Part shown: positions 21,944-32,875 of the stretch, piece after piece | Layout: each line of letters begins with the position of its first letter | Numbering within the stretch: the stretch's first letter is position 1 | Assembly (NCBI RefSeq): GCF_904849725.1 | Contig: NC_058519.1 | Span: 535,688,316-535,752,315 of the forward strand | From: Hordeum vulgare subsp. vulgare | Taxonomy: Eukaryota > Streptophyta > Magnoliopsida > Poales > Poaceae | Reading direction: 5' to 3' | DNA length: 64,000 nucleotides | The notes under the pieces: model-generated | Seen by the model: only the letters and a program-made list of their open reading frames with translations | Database searches by the model: none | What the model was told of the DNA's origin: nothing | Program-made: the position numbers and the translations under genes

Positions 21944-22452
21944 ATAATCATGCATATTATAATCTTCATAATGAACAGGCCCAAGCCCTTTTTGTCGCCG
22001 GCGACAAAAAAAGGTTCAATCACGTCTCACAACCTTGTTTTTCGCCTGTTCGGATTGAAATTGGCGTCGGCGGATCCAGACCGAACCCAACGCGTTCGGG
22101 ACGCATGCGGCGCCAAGCGAAAGAAATTTGGTGCGAAAACAACGCGTGCCAAATTCTCCCGTCGTGGACTCGTCGAGTGAGCGAGACTAGGCGCTCGAGA
22201 ACCGTTGTCGTCCTCATCGTCTTGGCTCCCGCGCCGGTTCAATGTCACGGATTCCAAGGCCTGACAGCGGAGTAATGGCGAACCCACCGCGCGTCCGTCG
22301 TTCCCGCCACGTGTTCGCACCACTCCCTCCCTCCCCTCGCAATAAAAGCCGAGCCTCGCCGCCGCACGCCGCACACTAGTCTCTGCCTCCTCTCACCCCT
22401 TCTTCTCTCTCACTCGTCGGAGAACCCCCACCGACAGAACCACCTTTCCCCA

Positions 22453-22884
22453 ATGGCCGAGAGGTGCCCACGCAACGGCGCTGCGGCAAACGGCTTTGGC
22501 CGCCGTTCGCTGCAGGAGTGGGAAGCGTACGCTCTCCACGAGGCCAACTGCCCCACGCCGTCGGACATGCGCGTGCGGGGCGCGTGGAGGCTGAGCGCAA
22601 GCGGCGTCCCCATGCCCCCTTCACCATCCGCCTCGGAGCGCCGCGACGAGATCGCGCGCATCTCGGCGTCCCTGTCGAAGGAAGCTCGCTATGAGATGAG
22701 GTACACCCCCAACAACACGCCGTTCTCGACGACGTACTTCACGTGCCGCCATAAGGAGCAGTTGGCCTCCACTAACGGCTTCCCGGTGACAAGGGGGCGC
22801 CACAACTCTGACGGCTAGAACACGTGGTGAGGCGTCCCCGGGCGCACTCTCCACGCCGTCCTCGAACATATCGAGGGCGACAAC
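22453..22884 (+). pseudogene. Transposon-borne gene of unknown function, 5' part
   Basis: The frame starts at the ATG at 22453 (MAERCPRNGAAANGFGRRSL), about 80 bases after a CT-rich leader. It shows QEWEAYALHEANCPTPSDMR and GAWRLSASGVPMPPSPSA, which I recall from a repetitive Triticeae protein family found in DNA transposons. A TAG at 22816-22818 and a TGA a few codons later interrupt it. The same frame then continues as GVPGRTLHAVLEHIEGDN up to the Copia insertion at 22885. The function of the family is not known to me. Confidence 0.6.
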
Positions 22885-24715
22885 TGTTGGAATTATGCCC
22901 TAGAGACAATAATAAATGTATAGTTATTATTATAATTCCTGTATCAAGATAATAGTTTATTATCCATGCTATAATTGTATTGAATGAAGACTCATTTACA
23001 TGTGTGGATACATAGACAAAACACCGTCCCTAGCATGCCTCTAGTTGGCTAGCCAGTTTATCGATGATAGTCAATGTCTTCTGATTATGAACAAGGTGTT
23101 GTTGCTTGATAACTGGATCACGTCATTGGGAGAAACACGTGATGGACTAGACCCAAACTAATAGACGTAGCATGTTGATCGTGTCATTTTGTTGCTACTG
23201 TTTTCTGCGTGTCAAGTATTTATTCCTATGACCATGAGATCATATAACTCACTGACACCGGAGGAATACTTTGTGTGTATCAAACATCGCAACGTAACTG
23301 GGTGACTATAAAGATGCTCTACAGGTATCTCCGAAGGTGTTAGTTTAGTTAGTATGGATCAAGACTGGGATTTGTCACTCCGTGTGACGGAGAGGTATCT
23401 CGGGGCCCACTCGGTAATACAACATCACACACAAGCCTTGCAAGCAATGTAACTTAGTGTAAGTTGCGGGATCTTGTATTACGGAACGAGTAAAGAGACT
23501 TGCCGGTAAACGAGATTGAAATAGGTATGCGGATACTGACGATCGAATCTCGGGCAAGTAACATACCGAAGGACAAAGGGAATGACATACGGGATTATAC
23601 GAATCCTTGGCACTGAGGTTCAAACGATAAGATCTTCGTAGAATATGTAGGATCCAATATGGGCATCCAGGTCCCGCTATTGGATATTGACCGAGGAGTC
23701 TCTCGGGTCATGTCTACATAGTTCTCGAACCCGCAGGGTCTGCACACTTAAGGTTCGACGTTGTTTTATGCGTATTTGAGTTATATGGTTGGTTACCGAA
23801 TGTTGTTCGGAGTCCCGGATGAGATCACGGACGTCACGAGGGTTTCCGGAATGGTCCGGAAACGAAGATTGATATATAGGATGACCTCATTTGATTACCG
23901 GAAGGTTTTCGGAGTTACCGGGAATGTACCGGGAATGACGAATGGGTTCCGGGAGTTCACCGGGGGGGGGGGGGGGCAACCCACCCCGGGGAAGCCCATA
24001 GGCTTTGGGGAGACACACCAGCCCTTAGTGGGCTGGTGGGACAGCCCCAAGGAGGCCTATGCGCCAAGAGAAAGAAATCAAAGGAAAAGAAAAAAAAAAG
24101 AGGGAAGAAGTGGGAAGGGAGGGGGACTCCTCCCACCAAACCAAGTCCAACTCGGTTTGGGGGGGGGAGTCCTCCCCCCCTTGGCTCGGCCGACCCCTTG
24201 GGAGTACCTTGGACCCCAAGGCAAGGTCCCCCTCCCTCCTCCTATATATATGGGGCTTTTAGGGCAGATTTGAGACGACTTTCTCACGGCTGCCCGACCA
24301 CATATCTCCATAGTTTTTCCTCTAGATAGCGTTTCTGCGGAGCTCGGGCGGAGCCCTGCTGAGACGAGGTCATCACCAACCTCCGGAGCGCCATCACGCT
24401 GCCGGAGAACTCTTCTACCTCTCCGTCTCTCTTGCTGGATCAAGAAGGCCGAGATCATCGTCGAGCTGTACGTGTGCTGAACGCGGAGGTGCCGTCCGTT
24501 CGGTACTAGATCGTGGGACTGATCGCGGGATTGTTCGCGGGGCGGATCGAGGGACGTGAGGACGTTCCACTACATCAACCGCGTTCTCTAACGCTTCTGC
24601 TGTACGATCTACAAGGGTACGTAGATCACTCATCCCCTCTCGTAGATGGACATCACCATGATAGGTCTTCGTGCGCGTAGGAAATTTTTTGTTTCCCATG
24701 CGACGTTCCCCAACA
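22885..24715 (+). repeat. 5' LTR of the Angela-type element (1831 bp)
   Basis: A TATA box (TATATATA) lies at 24243-24250, about 470 bases before the LTR end, a fit to the BARE-1/Angela promoter region. The LTR contains a run of 15 G at about 23962-23976. Open frames inside the LTR on both strands recur identically in the 3' LTR and are not genes. Confidence 0.93.
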
Positions 24716-24716
24716 G

Positions 24717-24729
24717 TGGCATCATGAGC
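24717..24729 (+). other. Primer binding site of the Angela-type element (degenerate initiator tRNA-Met)
   Basis: TGGCATCATGAGC follows the LTR by one base. Compared with the initiator tRNA-Met complement TGGTATCAGAGC, it has a substitution and an extra base. Confidence 0.65.
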
Positions 24730-25972
24730 TAGGTTCATGCGTAGATGTCTTCTCGAGTAGAACACAAAAGGTTTTGTGGGCGGTGATGTGCGTTTTGCTG
24801 CCCTCCTTAGTCTTTTCTTGATTCCGCGGTATTGTTGGATTGAAGCGGCTTGGACCGACATTACTCGTACACTTACGAGAGACTGGTTTCATCGTTACGA
24901 GTAACCCCCTTTGCTCAAAGATGACTGGCAAGTGACGGTTTCTCCAACTTTAGTTGAATCGGATTTGACCGAGGAGGTCCTTGGATGAGGTTAAATAGCA
25001 ACTCATAGATCTCCGTTGTGGTGTTTGCGTAAGTAAGATGCGATCCTACTAGATACCCTTGGTCACCACGTAAAACATGCAACAACAAAATTAGAGGACG
25101 TCTAACTTGTTTTTGCAGGGTATGATTGTGATGTGATATGGCCAATGATGTGATGTGATATATTGGATGTATGAGATGATCATGTTGTAATAAAAATATC
25201 GACTTGCACGTCGATGGTACGGCAACCGGCAGGAGCCATAGGGTTGTCTTTATACTAACGTTTGTGCTTGCAGATGCGTTTACTATTTTGCTAGGATGTA
25301 GCTTTAGTAGTAATAGCATAAGTAGCACGACAACCCCGATGGCAACACGTTGATGGATGATCATGGTGTGGCGCCGGTGACAAAGAAGATCGTGCCGGTG
25401 CTTTGGTGATGGAGATCAAGAAGCACGTGATGATGGCCATATCATGTCACTTATGAATTGCATGTGATGTTAATCCTTTTATGCACCTTATTTTGCTTAG
25501 AACGACGGTAGCATTATGAGGTGATCTCTCACTGAAATTTCAAGACGAAATTGTGTTCTCCCCGACTGTGCACCGTTGCTACAGTTCGTCGTTTCGAGAC
25601 ACCACGTGATGATTGGGTGTGATAGACTCAACGTTCACATACAACGGGTGCAAAACAGTTGCGCACGCGGAACACTCGGGTTAAGCTTGACGAGCCTAGC
25701 ATGTGCAGACATGGCCTCGGAACACATGAGACCGAAAGGTCGATCATGAATCATATAGTTGATATGATTAGCATAGGGATGCTTACCACTGAAACTACTC
25801 TCGACTCACGTGATGATCGGACTTGGGATAGTGTAAGTGGATCATGAACCACTCAAATGACTAGAGAGATGTACTTTTTGAGTGGGAGTTTAGCATATAA
25901 TTTGATTAAGTTGAACTCTAATTATCTTGAACATAGTCTGAGTCCACTTTGAATATATTTGTGTTGTAGATC
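24730..25972 (+). other. Untranslated leader of the Angela-type element
   Basis: About 1.24 kb between PBS and the gag ATG. No long + strand frame. Long leaders of this size are known for BARE-1-like elements and may carry dimerisation and packaging signals; none can be identified by eye. Confidence 0.6.
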
Positions 25973-28900
25973 ATGGCTCACGCAAGTGTCATCCTGAATT
26001 TTAATACGTTCCTAGAGAAAGCTAAGTTGAAAGATGATGGAAGAAACTTTGTAGACTGGGCTCGTAATCTTAAGCTAATCTTACAAGCCGGAAAGAAGGA
26101 TTATGTCCTTAATGCTGCGCTAGGAGATGAACCACCCGCTACGGCTGATCAGGATGTTAAGAACGCTTGGTTAGCGCGTAAGGAGGACTACTCAATAGTT
26201 CAATGTGCAGTCTTGTATGGCTTAGAACCGGGACTTCAATGTCGCTTTGAGCGTCATGGAGCATTTGAGATGTTCCAGGAGTTGAAGTTTATCTTTCAGA
26301 AGAACGCCCGGATCGAGAGGTATGAGACCTCCGATAAATTCTATGCTTGCAAGATGGAGGAAAACTCGTCTGTCAGTGAACATGTGCTCAAAATGTCTGG
26401 GTACTCAAACCGTCTAGCTGAACTGGGGATTGAACTCCCGCAAGAAGCTATCACTGACAGAATCCTTCAATCACTGCCGCCAAGCTATAAAGGCTTTGTG
26501 TTGAACTACAACATGCAAGGGATGAACAAGTCTCCCGGCGAGTTGTTTGCGATGCTGAAAGTCGCAGAGTCTGAACTCCGTAAAGAGCATCAAGTGTTGA
26601 TGGTGAGCAAGACCACTAGTTTCAAGAGAAACGGCAAAGGCAAGAAGGGCAATTCGAAGAAGAGCGGCAAGCCTATTGCCAATCCGCCGAAGAAACCCAA
26701 GGCTGGACCTAAGCCTGAAACAGAGTGCTTCTATTGCAAGGGTATGGGTCACTAGAAGCGCAATTGCCCCAAGTATCTGGCAGATAAGAAGGCGGGCAAA
26801 GAAAAATCAGGTATATTTGATATACATGTTATTGATGTGTACTTAACCGGCTCTCGTAGTAGTGCCTGGGTATTCGATACCGGTTCTGTTGCTCACATTT
26901 GCAACTCGAAGCAGGAACTGCGGAATAGACGAAGGCTGGCGAAAGACGAAGTGACGATGCGCGTAGGAAACGGTTCCAAGGTTGATGCAATCGCCGTCGA
27001 CACAGTGTCACTTCAACTACCATCGGGATTAGTGATGAACTTAAATCATTGTTATTTAGTGCCTGCGTTGAGCATGAACATTATATCTGGATCTTGTTTA
27101 TTGCGAGACGGTTACTCTTTTAAGTCTGAGAATAATGGTTGTTCTATTTCTATGAGTAACATCTTTTATGGTCATGCACCGAATGTGAGAGGATTTTTCA
27201 TATTGAATCTCGATAGCGATACGCATATACATAACATTGAGACCAAAAGAGTTAGAGTAAACAATGATAGCGCCATATTTTTGTGGCACTGCCGCTTGGG
27301 TCATATTGGTGTAAAGCGCATGAAGAAACTCCATGCTGATGGACTTTTGGAGTCACTTGACTTTGATTCACTTGACACGTGCGAACCATGCCTCATGGGC
27401 AAGATGACTAAGACTCCGTTCTCCGGAACAATGGAGCGTGCAAGTGACTTGTTGGAAATCATACATACCGATGTGTGTGGTCCGATGAGCGTGGAGGCAC
27501 GCGGCGGATATCGTTATTTTCTCACCTTCACTGACGATTTAAGTAGATATGGTTATGTCTACTTGATGAAGCACAAGTCTGAAACATTTGAAAAGTTCAA
27601 GAAATTTCAGAGTGAAGTGGAAAATCATCGTAACAAGAAGATCAAATTCCTACGGTCTGATCGTGGGGGTGAATATCTGAGTTTCGAGTTTGGTACTCAC
27701 TTAAGACAATGTGGAATTGTTTCGCAGTTAACACCGCCTGGAACACCACAGCGTAATGGTGTGTCCGAACGTCGTAATCGTACTTTGTTAGAGATGGTGC
27801 GATCTATGATGTCTCTTACTGATTTGCCGTTATCATTTTGGGGTTATGCATTAGAAACAGCTGCATTCACTTTAAATAGGGCACCATCAAAATCCGTTGA
27901 GACGACACCATATGAACTGTGGTATGGCAAAAGACCAAAATTGTTGTTTCTTAAAGTTTGGGGATGTGATGCTTATGTCAAAAAGCTTCAGCCTGAAAAG
28001 CTGGAACCCAAAGCGAAAAAGTGCGTCTTCATAGGTTACCCAAAAGAGACAGTTGGGTACACCTTCTATCTCAAATCCGAGGGCAAAGTGTTTGTTGCTA
28101 AGAAAGGAACTTTTCTCGAGAAGGAGTTTCTCTCGAGAGAATTGAGTGGGAGGAAGATAGAACTTGACGAGGTTGTCGAACCTCTCATCCCTCTGAATGG
28201 TGGCGCAGGGCAAGGGGAAACCTCTGTCATTGCGACGCCGGTTGAGGAGGAAGTTAATGATGATGATCATGAAACTCCAGTTCAAGTTTCTGTTGAACCA
28301 CGCAGGTCGACGAGATCACGCGCTGCTCCAGAGTGGTACCGTAATCCCGTCTTGTCAATCATGTTGTTAGACAACAATGAACCTGCAAATTATGAAGAAG
28401 CAATGGTGGGCCCAGATTCCAACAAATGGCTAGAAGCCATGAAATCCGAGATAGGATCCATGTATGAGAACAAAGTGTGGACTTTGGAGATACTACCTGA
28501 GGGCCGCAAGGCTATTCAGAACAAATGGATCTTTAAGAAGAAGACGGACGCTGACGGTAATGTGACCGTTTATAAAGCTCGACTTGTGGCAAAGGGTTTT
28601 TCACAAGTTCCAGGAGTAGACTACGATGAGACCTTCTCACCCGTAGGGATGCTTAAGTCCGTCAGAATCATGTTAGCAATAGCTGCATTTTTCAATTATG
28701 AAATCTGGCAGATGGATGTCAAAACGGCGTTCCTTAACGGTTTCCTTAAGGAAGAGTTGTATATGATGCAACCCGAAGGTTTTGTCGATCCTAAAAATGC
28801 TGACAAGGTGTGCAAGCTCCAGCAATCCATTTATGGACTGGTGCAAGCATCTCGGAGTTGGAACAAACGCTTTGATGAGGTGATCAAAGCATTTGGGTTT

Positions 28901-29953
28901 ATACAAGTGGTTGGAGAATCTTGTATTTACAAGAAAGTGAGTGGGAGCTCTGTGGCGTTTCTAATATTATATGTGGATGACATATTACACATTGGAAACA
29001 ACGTAGAGCTTTTGGAGAGCATAAAAGGTTACTTAAATAAAAGTTTCTCTATGAAGGACCTAGGAGAAGTTGCTTACATTCTAGGCATTAAGATCTATAG
29101 GGATAGATCAAAACGCCTGATAGGACTTTCACAAAGCACATACCTTGATAAAGTTTTGAAGAGGTTCAAAATGGAACAGTCCAAGAAAGGGTTCTTGCCA
29201 GTGTTACAAGGTACGAGATTGAGTAAGACTCAGTGCCCAGCAACTGATGAAGATAGAGAGCATATGCGCTCCGTCCCCTATGCTTCAGCCGTAGGCTCTA
29301 TCATGTATGCAATGTTGTGCACTAGGCCGGATGTTAGCCTGGCCATAAGTATGGCAGGCAGGTTCCAGAGTAATCCACGAGTGGATCACTGGACGGCGGT
29401 CAAGAATATCCTGAAGTACCTGAAAAGGACTAAGGAGATGTTTCTCGTGTATGGAGGTGACGAAGAGCTCGCCGTAAAAGGTTACGTCGATGCAAGCTTT
29501 GACACAGATCCGGACGACTCTAAGTCGCAAACCGGATACGTATTTATTCTTAATGGGGGTGTAGTAAGCTGGTGCAGTTCCAAGCAAAGCGTCGTAGCAG
29601 ATTCTACATGTGAAGCGGAGTACATGGCTGCCTCGGAGGCGGCTAAGGAGGGTGTCTGGATGAAGCAGTTCATGACGGATCTTGGAGTGGTGCCAAGTGC
29701 ACTGGATCCAATAACCTTGTTCTGTGACAACACTGGTGCCATTGCCTTAGCAAAGGAACCAAGGTTTCACAAGAAGACCAGACACATCAAACTACACTTC
29801 AACCTCATCCGCGACTACGTCGAGGAGGAGGACGTAAATATATGCAAAGTGCACACAGATCTGAATGTAGTAGACCCGCTGACTAAACCTCTTCCACGAC
29901 CAAAACATGATCGACACCAGAACTGTATGGGTGTTAGATTTATTACAATGTAA
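25973..29953 (+). pseudogene. Copia gag-pol polyprotein with one premature stop in the gag zinc knuckle
   Basis: One frame of 1327 codons is interrupted only by TAG at codon 261 (26753-26755). Residues 1-200 are a UBN2-like Copia gag. The zinc knuckle reads C252-x2-C255-x4-H260, then the stop, then C265; a Trp normally follows the His, so this is TGG to TAG. Downstream are the protease (VFDTGSVAHICNS), the GAG_pre-integrase zinc finger (HCRLGHIG..CEPCLMGKM) and the integrase core (IHTDVCGPM, RSDRGGEY, GVSERRNRTLLEM). Then come RT (QMDVKTAFLNG and the YVDD catalytic box at 28970-28981) and RNase H (VDASFDTD, CEAEYMAASE, FCDNTGAIALA). All domains are in the Copia order with integrase before RT. 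With the stop, gag would end inside the knuckle and pol would need readthrough. Confidence 0.93.
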
Positions 29954-30005
29954 TTCACATGGTGATGTGAGGGCTAGATTATTGACTCTAGTGCAAGTGG
30001 GAGAC

Positions 30006-31836
30006 TGTTGGAATTATGCCCTAGAGACAATAATAAATGTATAGTTATTATTATAATTCCTGTATCAAGATAATAGTTTATTATCCATGCTATAATTGTA
30101 TTGAATGAAGACTCATTTACATGTGTGGATACATAGACAAAACACCGTCCCTAGCATGCCTCTAGTTGGCTAGCCAGTTTATCAATGATAGTCAGTGTCT
30201 TCTGATTATGAACAAGGTGTTGTTGCTTGATAACTGGATCACGTCATTGGGAGAATCACGTGATGGACTAGACCCAAACTAATAGACGTAGCATGTTGAT
30301 CGTGTCATTTTGTTGCTACTGTTTTCTGCGTGTCAAGTATTTATTCCTATGACCATGAGATCATATAACTCACTGACACCGGAGGAATACTTTGTGTGTA
30401 TCAAACATCGCAACGTAACTGGGTGACTATAAAGATGCTCTACAGGTATCTCCGAAGGTGTTAGTTTAGTTAGTATGGATCAAGACTGGGATTTGTCACT
30501 CCGTGTGACGGAGAGGTATCTCGGGGCCCACTCGGTAATACAACATCACACACAAGCCTTGCAAGCAATATAACTTAGTGTAAGTTGCGGGATCTTGTAT
30601 TACGGAACGAGTAAAGAGACTTGCCGGTAAACGAGATTGAAATAGGTATGCGGATACTGACGATCGAATCTCGGGCAAGTAACATACCGAAGGACAAAGG
30701 GAATGACATACGGGATTATACGAATCCTTGGCACTGAGGTTCAAACGATAAGATCTTCGTAGAATATGTAGGATCCAATATGGGCATCCAGGTCCCGCTA
30801 TTGGATATTGACCGAGGAGTCTCTCGGGTCATGTCTACATAGTTCTCGAACCCGCAGGGTCTGCACACTTAAGGTTCGACGTTGTTTTATGCGTATTTGA
30901 GTTATATGGTTGGTTACCGAATGTTGTTCGGAGTCCCGGATGAGATCACGGACGTCACGAGGGTTTCCGGAATGGTCCGGAAACGAAGATTGATATATAG
31001 GATGACCTCATTTGATTACCGGAAGGTTTTCGGAGTTACCGGGAATGTACCGGGAATGACGAATGGGTTCCGGGAGTTCACCGGGGGGGGGGGGCAACCC
31101 ACCCCGGGGAAGCCCATAGGCTTTGGGGAGACACACCAGCCCTTAGTGGGCTGGTGGGACAGCCCCAAGGAGGCCTATGCGCCAAGAGAAAGAAATCAAA
31201 GGAAAAGAAAAAAAAAGAGGGAAGAAGTGGGAAGGGAGGGGGACTCCTCCCACCAAACCAAGTCCAACTCGGTTTGGGGGGGGGGGGGAGTCCTCCCCCC
31301 CTTGGCTCGGCCGACCCCTTGGGAGTCCCTTGGACCCCAAGGCAAGGTCCCCCTCCCTCCTCCTATATATATGGGGCTTTTAGGGCAGATTTGAGACGAC
31401 TTTCTCACGGCTGCCCGACCACATATCTCCATAGTTTTTCCTCTAGATCGCGTTTCTGCGGAGCTCGGGCGGAGCCCTGCTGAGACGAGGTCATCACCAA
31501 CCTCCGGAGCGCCATCACTCTGCCGGAGAACTCTTCTACCTCTCCGTCTCTCTTGCTGGATCAAGAAGGCCGAGATCATCGTCGAGCTGTACGTGTGCTG
31601 AACGCGGAGGTGCCGTCCGTTCGGTACTAGATCGTGGGACTGATCGCGGGATTGTTCGCGGGGCGGATCGAGGGACGTGAGGACGTTCCACTACATCAAC
31701 CGCGTTCTCTAACGCTTCTGCTGTACGATCTACAAGGGTACGTAGATCACTCATCCCCTCTCGTAGATGGACATCACCATGATAGGTCTTCGTGCGCGTA
31801 GGAAATTTTTTGTTTCCCATGCGACGTTCCCCAACA
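30006..31836 (+). repeat. 3' LTR of the Angela-type element (1831 bp)
   Basis: It begins TGTTGGAATTATG after the polypurine tract and ends CCCCAACA. It has the same length as the 5' LTR and about 0.4% substitutions against it. Run lengths differ: 12 G here versus 15 in the 5' LTR, 9 A versus 10, and 13 G versus 9. The TATA box is at 31364-31371. Confidence 0.93.
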
Positions 31837-31841
31837 GCAAC

Positions 31842-32456
31842 AACTCGCCGTTGGAGCATCCGACGATCTCCTTCTCGCGCCAGAGTGGGGCCTCGGCGGG
31901 GTCGGCCTCGTGGCTGCCTTGCCGCATGGCGTCGGGAGTGTCCTCCTCGTCCTCGGCCCCTCGTTCCTCTAGCATGACGCCACTCGCCACCGTCAAGACC
32001 GAGCCCGTGGAGACGTCGAACCGGCGATGCACCTGCTCCGAAGACAACCTCGTCATAAATGAGAGAGACCTCACCGACTGACGCCTTCGGCTTGTTCAGA
32101 CAAAGAAGGAGCCGGTGACGTCGGTCGTCGTCAAGCCCGAGCACGCTGCCATGGCCGTTCACCTCGCATCGGCCTGAAGTGGGCGCGCGACGACTACGTC
32201 CACGAGGAGATGGAGCGCCAGCAGCGCGCTCTGGAGGAGATCGTCGAATAGCCTCATCTCTAGGAGGCCGCCGTCAACACCTTCTCCAATGATTAGAAGG
32301 AGACACCGACGCAGACTGCCCCGCCCGCATCGGCGACGCAGGGCAGTGTTGCAACAACAACTGTGGCGCAAAGGACAATGACGACGAAGGCAAGGACGAC
32401 GACGACGATGGCGGCGGTGACTACACTACCTTCTAGCATCTCCTCAGTATGAACTA
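31842..32456 (+). pseudogene. Transposon-borne gene of unknown function, 3' part
   Basis: Directly after the Copia target duplication the reading frame of 22453-22884 resumes (NSPLEHPTISFSRQSGASAG, then TVKTEPVETSNRRC) until a TGA near 32081. Further decayed coding sequence follows: Lys/Glu-rich EPA-like and YVHEEMERQQRALEEIV segments, and an Asp/Gly-rich end with GGDYTTF near 32431-32442. An acidic GGDYT C-terminus is what I recall for the complete family members. Multiple stops show that it is dead. Confidence 0.55.
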
Positions 32457-32717
32457 GGGGCGGCACTAGGGCGGCGGCAGCGACGTGTTTGTTTTTTTAT
32501 GTACTTTTTTTAAAGTGTGTACAAATTTCAATGAATTCGCCTAAGTTTCGTCAGATTTCGCCTTCAATTTGAATGAATTTATCTTGAAAAATGGCGTGTG
32601 GGGCCGGCCTTTGGGGGCACGGCTGGGAACCCGAGCCCCCTCAACCGTTTTTTTGCCGGTTGGCCCCCGGGCGGCGCTATTTCGGCCCGTGGGGGCGCCT
32701 AACGGCTGGAGATGCTC

Positions 32718-32875
32718 TAAGAACCGAGGCAAGCTACAGACGATCTCAGGGCTCACGCACATCTGGTCGTCCATCTTGATTTCCATGTGCATGTCAGCCA
32801 TTCGATCTCACGCGTGAAAAATCCTCGCCGTCAGATCGAAACCGGATGTTGTAGCAATGACGAGTGTCGAGGTGG
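32718..32875. other. Short unassigned spacer
   Basis: 158 bases between the DNA transposon end and the next LTR-like block; nothing recognised. Confidence 0.4.

Larger units (their letters stand above)
22885..31836 (+). mobile_element. Nearly intact Angela/WIS/BARE-1-type Copia retrotransposon
   Basis: An 8952-bp element with two 1831-bp LTRs, PBS, leader of about 1.26 kb, gag-pol in one frame and a polypurine tract (AAGTGGGAGAC just before 30006). The LTR start TGTTGGAATTATGCCC and end TTCCCCAACA, the LTR size and the gag-pol content match the Angela/WIS/BARE-1 group. The LTRs differ at seven substitutions by my count, plus length changes in G and A runs. That is about 0.4%, or roughly 0.15 million years at the commonly used grass rate of 1.3e-8 per site per year. 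The target duplication is ACAAC (22880-22884) versus GCAAC (31837-31841), one mismatch. The insertion splits a DNA transposon gene. Confidence 0.93.
21976..32717 (+). mobile_element. Triticeae DNA transposon carrying a decayed gene, split by the Angela-type Copia
   Basis: The two flanks of the Copia (21976-22884 and 31842-32717) together form a GC-rich unit of about 1.8 kb. The right end ..GGCTGGAGATGCTC at 32717 matches the terminal inverted repeat GAGCATCTCCAGCC common in grass DNA transposons. The left end has lost these bases and begins near AACAGGCCCAAGCCC. The sequence CTTTTTGTCGCCGGCGACAAAAA near the left end is a 5' subterminal palindrome. The unit contains one decayed gene. Superfamily is not resolved; no transposase is present, so it is non-autonomous. 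Confidence 0.6.

Noticed and set aside
23761..24273. 170-residue + strand open frame in the Angela LTR, repeated at 30882-31394
   Set aside because: It lies wholly inside the LTR, occurs in both LTRs and has low-complexity G/P-rich content that changes with poly-G length.
31536..32162. 208-residue - strand open frame spanning the end of the Angela 3' LTR
   Set aside because: It crosses the LTR/host junction and is antisense to the decayed transposon gene; a chance frame in GC-rich DNA.
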